A stretch of 36,385 nucleotides of DNA from positions 1 to 36,385 of the forward strand of contig SGZL01000010.1 of NCBI GenBank assembly GCA_004213955.1. Direction: 5' to 3'. A program made the translations under genes and the position numbers. Numbering within the stretch: the stretch's first letter is position 1; each line of letters opens with the position of its first letter. Positions 17,616 to 25,293 of this stretch are shown here, one piece after another. The stretch is from Gammaproteobacteria bacterium (GTDB lineage Bacteria; Pseudomonadota; Gammaproteobacteria; Magnimaribacterales; AG-339-G14). The notes under the pieces are model-generated. The model was not told the origin of the DNA. It saw only the letters and a program-made list of their open reading frames with translations, and ran no database searches.

Positions 17616-18058
17616 AAAACTTTTTTTCTAAATTTTTTAATAAACAAGAAGCAATCGAAGAAAAAGAGGTTGATAAGGTGGTATCTGCATGTATTTCATT
17701 GATGATCGAAGTCAGTTTAGCTGATCAATCAATAGACGAATCTGAAATTGAAAGTTTAAAAAAAACTCTCTCTAATAAATTCGATATTGATGAATCTGAG
17801 ATTTCATCTTTAATTTCAGCAGGAAAAGAATCGCAAGAAGAATCCACATCACTCTATGAATTTACAAGAGTTGTTAATGATGATTTTAGTTTCGAAGAAA
17901 AATATGATTTGATCAAATCAATGTGGGAAATAGCTTTTGCTGACGGAAATGTTGATAAATATGAAGAATATGTAATTAGAAAAGTATCAGATCTAATTTA
18001 CATTTCTCATGAAGAATTTATAAAAGCAAAGATGGAGGTTAAAAATGAAGATACATAA
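17612..18058 (+). CDS. TerB-like acidic helical protein
   Basis: This 148-residue soluble, acidic, all-helical protein resembles the TerB/COG4103 family. Two related metal-binding-type segments, D-Q-S-I-D-E-S-E (38-45) and D-G-N-V-D-K-Y-E-E (111-119), occupy the two helical repeats. This matches the D-G-x-x-D-x-x-E-x pattern of TerB folds. The biochemical role of such stand-alone proteins is not established, and tellurite resistance should not be assumed. The ATG overlaps dusA by four bases, and the 3' end overlaps the next gene by 14 bp. Confidence 0.8.
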   Translation: MKNFFSKFFNKQEAIEEKEVDKVVSACISLMIEVSLADQSIDESEIESLKKTLSNKFDIDESEISSLISAGKESQEESTSLYEFTRVVNDDFSFEEKYDLIKSMWEIAFADGNVDKYEEYVIRKVSDLIYISHEEFIKAKMEVKNEDT

Positions 18059-19295
18059 TCCAGAAAAACTTGGTTTATCAAAAAATAAATTAAAAGAAAT
18101 GGAGAATTTTTTCAAACAAAACTACACCGATAAAGGAAAACTCGCTGGTACTCAAACTTTAATTTCGAGAAAGGGAAAAATTGTACATTTTCATTCAAAT
18201 GGTTATAGAGACGTAGAGAATTCAAAAAAAATTGAAAAAAATACAATATTTAGAATTTATTCAATGACCAAACCTGTTACGAGTGTTGCACTTATGCAGC
18301 TTTTTGAAAAGGGTCTTTTTCAATTAGCTGATCCTGTTGGTAAGTTTCTTCCTGAGTTTAGAAAATCATCCGTTTTTCAATCAGGTAGCTACCCCAATTT
18401 CATGACTTCAAATCCTGACAGAGAAATAACTGTTAGAGATCTTTTGAGTCATACCTCTGGGTTAACTTACGGCTTTCATTATCAGACAAACGTTGATCAC
18501 GCTTATAGAAAAGTTTGGAGTGGTCCAAGAGGAGAAAATTCAGATTTTTCTTTCCCGCCAATGGATCTAGAAAACTTTTCAAAAACAATTGCAGGTCTAC
18601 CTCTTGAATTCAGTCCAGGAGATAAATGGAATTACAGTGTCTCCACAGATATTTGCGGGAGACTAATAGAGGTTTTAAGTGGATTATCGTTGTCAGAATA
18701 TTTCAAAAAAAATATCTTTTCACCTCTTAAGATGACTGATACAGATTTTTTTGTAAAAAAATCAAAACTAAATAGATTCTCTTCTTGTTATGAAAGAACT
18801 CCTAAAACTTATCTAAGACGTAATGATGAATCTGACAAAAATAGTGTATTTTCAAAAGAACCAAAATTTTACTCTGGCGGTGGTGGACTAGTTTCTACAG
18901 CAAACGATTATCATAATTTCTGTTTAATGTTATTAAACAAGGGTGAATTTGAAGGAAAGCGAATTCTTTCTAGAAAAACAGTTGAATTGATGACGATTAA
19001 TCATCTTCCAGACAACCAAGATATGATCTCTATGGGGTCTGAAGGAAGTTTTAGCGAAGTAAGGTATAAAGGCGTTGGATTTGGATTAGGATTTGGAGTG
19101 AATATTGATCTTGCTGGAACACAAAATAGTGGATCTCTAGGGAGTTATAATTGGGGCGGAGCTGCAAGTACTTTTTTTTGGGTAGATCCTAAAGAGGAAC
19201 TGATTTGTATTTTAATGACTCAGTTAATGCCATCTGGGTATTATCCAATAAGAGTACAAATGCAATCTATGGTTTATAGTGCCTTTCTAGACTAA
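18045..19295 (+). CDS. beta-lactamase-fold serine hydrolase (class C/EstB type)
   Basis: The 416-residue protein has the penicillin-binding-protein fold. The nucleophile S73 lies in S-M-T-K (73-76) and the second motif is Y-S-V (197-199). A G-G-A-A-S-T stretch near residue 365 stands where the third motif is expected, without a clear K-T-G. There is no signal peptide, so it should be cytosolic; most such proteins are esterases or peptidases rather than antibiotic-resistance enzymes. The start lies inside the TerB-like gene. It ends tail to tail with mlaA in a shared CTAA. A paralogous-fold protein is encoded at 30773-31990. The substrate is unknown. Confidence 0.87.
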   Translation: MKIHNPEKLGLSKNKLKEMENFFKQNYTDKGKLAGTQTLISRKGKIVHFHSNGYRDVENSKKIEKNTIFRIYSMTKPVTSVALMQLFEKGLFQLADPVGKFLPEFRKSSVFQSGSYPNFMTSNPDREITVRDLLSHTSGLTYGFHYQTNVDHAYRKVWSGPRGENSDFSFPPMDLENFSKTIAGLPLEFSPGDKWNYSVSTDICGRLIEVLSGLSLSEYFKKNIFSPLKMTDTDFFVKKSKLNRFSSCYERTPKTYLRRNDESDKNSVFSKEPKFYSGGGGLVSTANDYHNFCLMLLNKGEFEGKRILSRKTVELMTINHLPDNQDMISMGSEGSFSEVRYKGVGFGLGFGVNIDLAGTQNSGSLGSYNWGGAASTFFWVDPKEELICILMTQLMPSGYYPIRVQMQSMVYSAFLD

Positions 19296-20380
19296 TCGAA
19301 CTCATCAAACATTACGTCTTCTTCAAGTTCTCCATCATTGATTTGATAGATTCTTCTTTGAATATATGCATCCCTATAGAAAGTATACTGATCGCTACCT
19401 GAGATTTCTGCTACGCCTAATAAATCAGATCTGAGGTCCAATAGGTTTAGAGCTCCTGTGCCTATTCTCGCCGAATCATCTCTGGGTACATTAGGGTATA
19501 AATATAAGTCAGGAATGATAGAAAACGAGTCTCTAAAATTACTTGGTCCGTAAAAAGGAATAACTATGAAAGGGCCTGATGAGATGCCCCAATGACCTAA
19601 AGTTTGACCGAAATCTTCTCTGGATTCTTCAATGCCCATTTCAGAAGCAATATCAAAAATTCCAAATAATCCCATAGTTGAATTTATTAAAAATCTTGAA
19701 AGATCTTTTATAAATGCAACTGGTTTGAGTTGCAAAATATTATTTGCAGCCGAACTAGCATCGCCCAGATTCCCAAAAATGTTAGAAATTCCAAGTTGAA
19801 AAAATTCTGGAGTTCCTGAATTATAAATTTCTGCCGCGGGCTTAAAAAATAAATTATCTATAGAGCTGTTAAAGTTATGCACTCTTCTATTAAATTTTTC
19901 AAATGGATCATTATTTAATTGATCAATAGAACCCATGGTCTCTGGATTTATTGAAGATGTTTTTCTTTCAGTGAATGTTTTGAGAGGTTCTGACTCTAAA
20001 AGAGAAAAATAAGTAAATTTGCTATCAATTAAAGAATTTTGTCTTGCAACTTCAAAGATAGATTGAGAGGTATCAAAAGTTTCTATAAAACTGGAGCTTG
20101 GAATTTCAAGAAAACTAGTTTTTTTTAAATAATTAATATTATTTCTATCAAAAGAAGTTTCATTCAAATCTTGGAAGGCCATCATAATTTGATAAACAGA
20201 AACATTATTTATCTCAGATTTAAGCTCGATTGCGATTGACCAAAGATTATTGAAATCTGATTTAGAAACATTTATTTGACTTTCGTCACTGTAATCATTT
20301 GCGTAGGAAATAAAACTAATTAAAGTAGAGATAAGGAACCAAGATAAGTAAAATCTAAGTCTTGAAAAGCTGATTTTCAT
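19292..20380 (-). CDS. mlaA: MlaA (VacJ) with an N-terminal FimV-core-like domain
   Basis: MlaA is the outer-membrane part of the Mla phospholipid retrieval system. The MlaA domain spans about 155-345, with D-P-F-E-K-F-N-R, G-D-A-S-S-A-A-N-N and F-G-Q-T-L-G-H-W-G. The first 26 residues form a signal peptide without a lipobox cysteine, so unlike E. coli MlaA it is probably not a lipoprotein. Residues 45-115 resemble the FimV core/LysM-like domain: L-W-S-I-A, V-S-V-Y-Q-I-M-M-A-F-Q-D-L-N, N-I-N-Y-L-K, L-E-I-P, then E-V-A-R-Q-N. I chose the ATG at 20380 because the signal peptide begins there and an upstream TTG would overlap metG. This domain combination is unusual. Confidence 0.9.
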   Translation of the reverse strand: MKISFSRLRFYLSWFLISTLISFISYANDYSDESQINVSKSDFNNLWSIAIELKSEINNVSVYQIMMAFQDLNETSFDRNNINYLKKTSFLEIPSSSFIETFDTSQSIFEVARQNSLIDSKFTYFSLLESEPLKTFTERKTSSINPETMGSIDQLNNDPFEKFNRRVHNFNSSIDNLFFKPAAEIYNSGTPEFFQLGISNIFGNLGDASSAANNILQLKPVAFIKDLSRFLINSTMGLFGIFDIASEMGIEESREDFGQTLGHWGISSGPFIVIPFYGPSNFRDSFSIIPDLYLYPNVPRDDSARIGTGALNLLDLRSDLLGVAEISGSDQYTFYRDAYIQRRIYQINDGELEEDVMFDEFD

Positions 20381-20391
20381 AACAAAATTAT

Positions 20392-22038
20392 ATGCCAAAC
20401 AAAAACAATCTACTAATAATCACTTCAGCGCTTCCTTATGCTAATGGGCCTCTGCACTTTGGTCATTTACTTGAACATATTCAAACAGATATATGGGTAA
20501 GAACTAATAGAGCGCTAGGCAAAAAATGTATTTATATTTGTGCAAGTGATGCGCATGGCACGCCAATCATGTTAAAAGCAGAAGAAGAGAATATTGAACC
20601 TGAGAAACTTATAAAAGAAATAACTAAGATACAAAAAAATTCTTTAGTTAATTTCAATATAAAACATGACAACTATTACACAACTCATTCAGAAGAAAAT
20701 AGAGTTTTTAGTGAGTTGATTTTCAACAGTGCTGACGAGAAAGGCTTGATTATTCGAAAAAAAATAAAACAGCTTTTCGATGACTCAAAAGGTCTTTTTT
20801 TAGCTGATAGATATGTTCAAGGAGAATGTCCAAAATGCGGAGCGAAAGATCAATATGGAGATAATTGTGAAGTGTGTGGTGCAACTTATGAAGCTACTGA
20901 ATTATTAAACCCAAAATCTATTTTTACTGGCAGTAAACCAACTATAAAAGAAAGTGAACATTTGTTTTTTGATGTTGGATCTTGCAGTGAAAACCTAAAA
21001 AAATGGATATCGAATACAGACTTACAATCTGCAGTAGAGAACAAAATTCAAGAATGGTTTATTGATGGATTAAAGCCATGGGATATTAGCAGAGATGCAC
21101 CTTATTTTGGTTTTAGAATTCCCGGATACGAAGATAAATATTTTTATGTTTGGTTAGATGCTCCTATAGGTTATATAGCGAGTTTAGAAAATTATCTAAA
21201 GAAAGAAAATATTGATAAGGATTCAAAAACCCTTTGGGGGGAGCAAAGCGATGCTGAAATTTATCATTTTATAGGAAAAGATATTATGAACTTTCACACC
21301 CTATTTTGGCCATGTATGCTTGAAACGGCAGGTTTTAAAAAACCAAACAATGTCTTTGTTCATGGTTTTATGACTTTAAATGGAAAAAAAATGTCTAAAT
21401 CAAAGAAAAACTTTCTTTTAGTTGATGATTATCTTCAAGTGTTGCAGCCAGATTTAATTAGATATTACTTGGCTTCAAAATTATCATCGGGCGTTGATGA
21501 TTTAGATTTGGACATAAAAGACTTTCAGAAAAAAGTTAATACTGATCTTGTTGGAAAATTCATAAATATAGCTAGTAGGTCTCAAGGTTTTTTAAAAAAA
21601 GATAATAATAAGCTAAGCGAAATACTTGATAATGAAATTATCGAAGAGTTTATTAAAGAAAAAGAAAATATATTCAATTTATTTATAGCAAGAGATTATT
21701 CAAAAGCTGTGAAAGAGATCATGCTTCTTGCTGATAAAGCTAACCAGTACATAGATTCGAAAAAGCCATGGGAATTAGTTAAAGAAGAAGCAAATAGTAT
21801 GGAAGTAAAAAAAATAGCATCGACTGCAATTAATCTTTTTAGAATTTTAAATCTATATTTAGAACCAGTGATTCCAGAGACTTCTGGAAAAATTAAAAAT
21901 TATTTAAAATCTAATCAACCTTTAGATGATTTAACAGATAACTTAGTAAATCATCAATTGGAAACCTTTAAACCTTTGTTAGTAAGAATAGAAGATTCTG
22001 AAATAGCTAAGTTAGCCGAGATTAGTCAAAATGGATGA
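20392..22038 (+). CDS. metG: methionyl-tRNA synthetase, catalytic part
   Basis: The 548-residue enzyme charges tRNA(Met). Near the start G-P-L-H-F-G-H is the HIGH motif. The zinc knuckle C-P-K-C...C-E-V-C-G is of the E. coli type, and K-M-S-K-S follows Y-V-W-L-D-A-P-I-G. The anticodon-binding helical domain occupies about 390-530. The C-terminal tRNA-binding/dimerisation domain that is fused in E. coli MetG (677 aa) is encoded by the next, overlapping gene in another frame. It starts 11 bp from divergent mlaA; no Shine-Dalgarno is visible. Confidence 0.96.
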   Translation: MPNKNNLLIITSALPYANGPLHFGHLLEHIQTDIWVRTNRALGKKCIYICASDAHGTPIMLKAEEENIEPEKLIKEITKIQKNSLVNFNIKHDNYYTTHSEENRVFSELIFNSADEKGLIIRKKIKQLFDDSKGLFLADRYVQGECPKCGAKDQYGDNCEVCGATYEATELLNPKSIFTGSKPTIKESEHLFFDVGSCSENLKKWISNTDLQSAVENKIQEWFIDGLKPWDISRDAPYFGFRIPGYEDKYFYVWLDAPIGYIASLENYLKKENIDKDSKTLWGEQSDAEIYHFIGKDIMNFHTLFWPCMLETAGFKKPNNVFVHGFMTLNGKKMSKSKKNFLLVDDYLQVLQPDLIRYYLASKLSSGVDDLDLDIKDFQKKVNTDLVGKFINIASRSQGFLKKDNNKLSEILDNEIIEEFIKEKENIFNLFIARDYSKAVKEIMLLADKANQYIDSKKPWELVKEEANSMEVKKIASTAINLFRILNLYLEPVIPETSGKIKNYLKSNQPLDDLTDNLVNHQLETFKPLLVRIEDSEIAKLAEISQNG

Positions 22039-22360
22039 AATTGAAATAAATGATTTTTTAAAACTTGATCTCAGGATAGCTAAGATCAACTCTGCAGAAA
22101 ATGTAGAAGAAGCTGATAAGTTAATTAAAATAAATCTAGACATAGGAGATTTTGGAGAAAAAACTGTCTTTGCTGGTATAAAAAAATTTTATGACCCAGA
22201 GGATTTAGTAGGAAAGCTGGTGATATGTGTGAATAATTTAAAAACTAGAGAAATGAAGTTCGGCGATTCGGAAGGAATGATTTTAGCTTCGAGTAATGAC
22301 GACGGTATTTTCTTGGTTGGAACAGAAAGTGGTGCAAAACCTGGAGATAAAGTTACCTAA
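22031..22360 (+). CDS. stand-alone MetRS C-terminal-like tRNA-binding (OB-fold) subunit
   Basis: This 109-residue protein matches the detached C-terminal domain of MetG (Trbp111/EMAP-II type OB fold). It has N-D-F-L-K-L-D-L-R-I-A-K, a V-F-A-G-I-K strand, and R-E-M-K-F-G-D-S-E-G-M-I-L-A-S, and it ends G-A-K-P-G-D-K-V. Such proteins dimerise and raise tRNA affinity in trans. The start overlaps metG by 8 bp in a different frame, so the pair is one gene in E. coli but two here. A single-base error could create such a split, but both ORFs have sensible ends and an ATG sits at the right place. Confidence 0.88.
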   Translation: MDEIEINDFLKLDLRIAKINSAENVEEADKLIKINLDIGDFGEKTVFAGIKKFYDPEDLVGKLVICVNNLKTREMKFGDSEGMILASSNDDGIFLVGTESGAKPGDKVT

Positions 22361-22361
22361 T

Positions 22362-23387
22362 ATGAAAGAAACAGATATTTTAATAATTGGAGCTGGTCCT
22401 GTGGGTTTATTTACTGTCTTTGAAGCAGGACTTCTCGGATTGAGTTGTGAATTGGTTGACAATCTGGACAAAATTGGAGGCCAATGCATTGAACTTTATC
22501 CTGATAAACCAATTTATGATATTCCTGGTGTTGCTAATCAAACTGGAAGAGAACACATTGAAGCCTTATTAGAACAAATCAAACCTTTTGACTACAACGT
22601 TCATTTAAATACTCGAGTTGAAGCCATTGAATCAAAAGGAGAAAAATGGATTGTAAAAACTAATAACAATTCAGAATTTCTAACTAGTAATATTTTTATC
22701 GCAGCTGGAGCTGGTTCGTTTGAATCGAGAAGGCCTCCGGTTGAAAATCCAGATAGATTTTTAGGAAATGGAATTGAATATGCTGTAAGAGATATTAATA
22801 AATATAAAAATAAAGAAATCGTTATATTTGGAGGCGGAGACAGTGCCCTTGACTGGTCAGTCGAATTGGCAAAAATTGCTAAGAAGATTTATTTAGTTCA
22901 CCGAAGAGATGAATTCCGTGGAGCTCAACACACTGAATCACAAATGAGAGATTTAGTTAAATCAGGAAAAATTAATTTAAAGATTCCATACGTCATTAAA
23001 GACGTAAATGGGGAAGACTCTTTTTCTGGTGTAGATTTAATGCATTTTGAGACAAAAGAAATAGAAACAATTGAATGCGAAGAGGCCCTTTTCTTTTTTG
23101 GTTTAAATAAACAACTTGGTCCAATTTTAGAGTGGGAAATAGAGCTAAGCGAAAAAAAAGTTTCAGTGAACACAGAAAATTTTGAAACAAATAAAAAAGG
23201 AATCTTTGCTGTTGGTGATATTAATACTTATCCAGGAAAATTAGATCTGATTTTATGTGGCTTTCATGAAACAACTTTAGCTGTCCAAGAAGCATTTAAA
23301 AGAATAAATCCAGGAGAACGAGTGCCTTTTGGATATACAACCTCTAATAAAGGACTTCAGGAAAAATTAAAAGTTAATAAAAATTAG
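22362..23387 (+). CDS. ferredoxin-NADP+ reductase, thioredoxin-reductase-like type
   Basis: The 341-residue flavoprotein has FAD motif G-A-G-P-V-G (10-15), G-G-Q-C-I-E-L-Y-P (39-47), NADPH motif G-G-G-D-S-A (157-162) and phosphate-binding H-R-R-D-E-F-R (180-186). The closing motif is A-V-G-D-I-N. The C-x-x-C of thioredoxin reductase is missing, which marks the YumC/TrxR-like ferredoxin reductase group. I chose the ATG at 22362; upstream in-frame codons lie inside the tRNA-binding gene. No ferredoxin gene is in view. The 3' end overlaps the convergent SDR by 14 bp. Confidence 0.88.
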   Translation: MKETDILIIGAGPVGLFTVFEAGLLGLSCELVDNLDKIGGQCIELYPDKPIYDIPGVANQTGREHIEALLEQIKPFDYNVHLNTRVEAIESKGEKWIVKTNNNSEFLTSNIFIAAGAGSFESRRPPVENPDRFLGNGIEYAVRDINKYKNKEIVIFGGGDSALDWSVELAKIAKKIYLVHRRDEFRGAQHTESQMRDLVKSGKINLKIPYVIKDVNGEDSFSGVDLMHFETKEIETIECEEALFFFGLNKQLGPILEWEIELSEKKVSVNTENFETNKKGIFAVGDINTYPGKLDLILCGFHETTLAVQEAFKRINPGERVPFGYTTSNKGLQEKLKVNKN

Positions 23388-24150
23388 TACTATTTCCGCC
23401 ATCTATCGATATGCTTTGGCCGGATATATAAGCTGCTTGTTCAGAACATAAAAAAGCTGCTAAATCTGAAAATTCTTCGACCGTTCCCATTCTTTTTGCA
23501 GTGAGTTCTTCTTCCATATTTTGTTTGGCTTCGTCATAAGAGATTCCAGCTAGTTTTGCTTGAAACTCAATGACTCTGGTCTGTCTATCTGTATCAATGC
23601 GCTCAGGAAGTAAATTATTGATTGTTATGTTGAATTGAGCCATTTCCCTAGATAGTCCTTTAGAAAGACCTAAAAGTCCTGACCTAGCTGAGGTTGATAA
23701 ACCCATAATTACATGAGGATTTTTTACCATAGCTGAGAGAATATTTATTATTCTTCCAAACTTTCTATCCTTCATTCCAGGTAAAACCGATTGCATTAAC
23801 ATAGCCGATTGAGTGAAGTTTGATTTAATAGCAGCAAGAAAATCATCTTCGCTCCAATCAAAAAAATTTCCTGGAGGCGGTCCACCACTGTTATTAATTA
23901 AAATATCAGGCTCAGGACATGCTTCAAGTAACGCTATCCTTGTGGCCTTGTCCTCCATGGCTCCTAAAATCGAAGTAACTTTATACCCTTTAGATTTAAA
24001 TTCAGCTTCGGTATTTCTTAAATTATCTTCGTTAACCCCATTGATAACAATTTCCGCTCCTTCCTTAGCTAAGGATTCAGCGCAAGCTTTACCCAAACCT
24101 CTACTAGAGGCACAGACAATGGCTTTTTTTTCTGATATACCTAAATCCAC
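23374..24150 (-). CDS. atypical SDR oxidoreductase lacking YxxxK
   Basis: The 258-residue Rossmann protein resembles 3-oxoacyl-ACP reductases: A-S-S-R-G-L-G (14-20), N-N-S-G-G-P-P-P-G (86-94), S139, and a C-terminal Y-I-S-G-Q-S-I-S-I-D-G-G. Where classical members have Y-x-x-x-K, this one reads S152-T-S-A-R156, so the acid/base tyrosine and lysine are both replaced. A subgroup of bacterial SDRs shares the S-x-x-x-R form; their reactions are poorly defined. It starts with GTG three bases after the extradiol dioxygenase stop and is probably co-transcribed with it, suggesting a role in the same pathway. Confidence 0.83.
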   Translation of the reverse strand: MDLGISEKKAIVCASSRGLGKACAESLAKEGAEIVINGVNEDNLRNTEAEFKSKGYKVTSILGAMEDKATRIALLEACPEPDILINNSGGPPPGNFFDWSEDDFLAAIKSNFTQSAMLMQSVLPGMKDRKFGRIINILSAMVKNPHVIMGLSTSARSGLLGLSKGLSREMAQFNITINNLLPERIDTDRQTRVIEFQAKLAGISYDEAKQNMEEELTAKRMGTVEEFSDLAAFLCSEQAAYISGQSISIDGGNSTNFY

Positions 24151-24153
24151 TAA

Positions 24154-25161
24154 TTAACCGTTTTCAGCATTACCAAAAGTATTGCTTAGCGATGGGCCCC
24201 ATTGAGATTCTGCTGGCTCCTCTCCCAAACCAGCTTCATCTATCATTACGTTTAAGTCTCTTGTAGGAAAAGTATTATCAAACATGTCGCCATCGGTTTG
24301 ATGTTCGTGAGTTTGACCAAATGGGTTGCGCCAATAATCAAATAATTGACTGCCTTGATAGTGTCTACCGATTCCCCATTCCTGAAAATAATTAAACTCT
24401 TCTTTTTTTGCTTCGAGCATCTCGTTTCCAGTAAATACATCATCAATGTTAAACATTTCGAAGGATACGTGATTCATTACTGGCTTGCCCTCAGAGAGCA
24501 TGGGCGCAGATAAAAAGAAAATAGTGTGATGATCGGCAGGCTCCATACCCTTATCCAATCTGGAGAAAATTCCTTGCATGGGAGTATTGGGATCTTTTGG
24601 ATCGCCAAGAAATAGTCTATCGCTTGCAATGAGCCCTAGATGTTTTTGATACCAATCAAAAGAGTCTTGAACATTTACTGCATTAAGACCAGCATGAGCA
24701 AATCTTAGAATTCTAGGATAAGAGCCTTTTAAAAACCTTTTCATTTGATTAACCCTATTAACAGCCCTTCCCTCGTTAGTTGGAATGGTTTCAGCTGTTT
24801 TTTTTAGGTTTTTAATACCATAAACAACTTCTACTCCAAATCCGTCTAGATCTTTGCCTTTCGAAACAAAACCCCCTCCTGGTGTGCTAAGTTCTTCAAT
24901 ATCTGAAAAAGATTCTGTCTTGCTAATTTTTTCTAGGTCTTCCATAGATGATGCAACAAAAGCAAGGCTAATAAATTTCTTTTCACCTTTTAAGATTTTT
25001 TCAATAAAAGGTTGAGTTCCATCACCTTTCATTAAAAGCATTTCTTCAGTTTTTTCTACAGTGTGCATCCCAAAATGAATTAAAAACTGTTCTTGAATAT
25101 CTAAATCAGGACACTGCAAAGTGCAATATTGAACATCTGTTGCTTTGATAATTGGTTCCAT
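24154..25161 (-). CDS. extradiol (catechol 2,3-type) ring-cleavage dioxygenase, VOC superfamily
   Basis: The 335-residue protein consists of two VOC domains. The C-terminal half keeps the Fe(II) ligands H156 (F-A-H-A-G-L), H231 (N-H-V-S-F-E) and E286 (T-H-E-H-Q-T-D-G-D). It also keeps the active-site H267 in G-R-H-Y and Y276 in D-Y-W-R-N-P-F-G. It should therefore be an active meta-cleavage enzyme for a catechol-like substrate. A strong Shine-Dalgarno AAGGAG (25168-25173) lies six bases before the ATG. It is divergent from an aromatic FAD hydroxylase, so the hydroxylase product is the likely substrate. The exact ring is not predictable. Confidence 0.88.
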   Translation of the reverse strand: MEPIIKATDVQYCTLQCPDLDIQEQFLIHFGMHTVEKTEEMLLMKGDGTQPFIEKILKGEKKFISLAFVASSMEDLEKISKTESFSDIEELSTPGGGFVSKGKDLDGFGVEVVYGIKNLKKTAETIPTNEGRAVNRVNQMKRFLKGSYPRILRFAHAGLNAVNVQDSFDWYQKHLGLIASDRLFLGDPKDPNTPMQGIFSRLDKGMEPADHHTIFFLSAPMLSEGKPVMNHVSFEMFNIDDVFTGNEMLEAKKEEFNYFQEWGIGRHYQGSQLFDYWRNPFGQTHEHQTDGDMFDNTFPTRDLNVMIDEAGLGEEPAESQWGPSLSNTFGNAENG

Positions 25162-25293
25162 AATCTTCTCCTTTCAAAAATCTTAATAATTCTTTGCAAG
25201 ATTATCAAGGCAATAAAGCCGACATAAAGTAAGTATATTGTGATTTAAATTACTAATAAATTTATACATTAAATAAGTTAAAATCCAAATTCA
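25162..25293. promoter_or_regulatory. divergent control region of the aromatic module
   Basis: The 132 bp gap separates the dioxygenase (minus) from the hydroxylase (plus). For the plus gene, TTGTGA (25238-25243) and TATACA (25263-25268) form a weak promoter with a 19 bp spacer. On minus, TATACT occurs near 25233-25238, and the AAGGAG ribosome site at 25168-25173 is strong. A 14 bp near-palindrome, GTGATTTAAATTAC (25240-25253, one mismatched pair), covers the plus -35 and abuts the minus -10, a good place for an operator. No regulator gene is adjacent. Confidence 0.4.

Noticed and set aside
17612..18058. Tellurite-resistance operon
   Set aside because: Only a stand-alone TerB-like gene is present, with no terC, terD or terZ neighbours.
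18045..19295. Antibiotic-resistance beta-lactamase
   Set aside because: No signal peptide and no clear K-T-G motif; it fits cytosolic EstB-type esterases better.
20381..20398. Upstream TTG start for mlaA
   Set aside because: It would overlap metG and put six extra residues before a clear signal peptide; the ATG at 20380 is better.
22296..22361. Upstream start for the ferredoxin reductase
   Set aside because: The extra 22 residues lie in the preceding tRNA-binding gene and precede the FAD motif without homology.
23813..24157. 114-codon plus-strand ORF
   Set aside because: Antisense shadow of the SDR Rossmann region.
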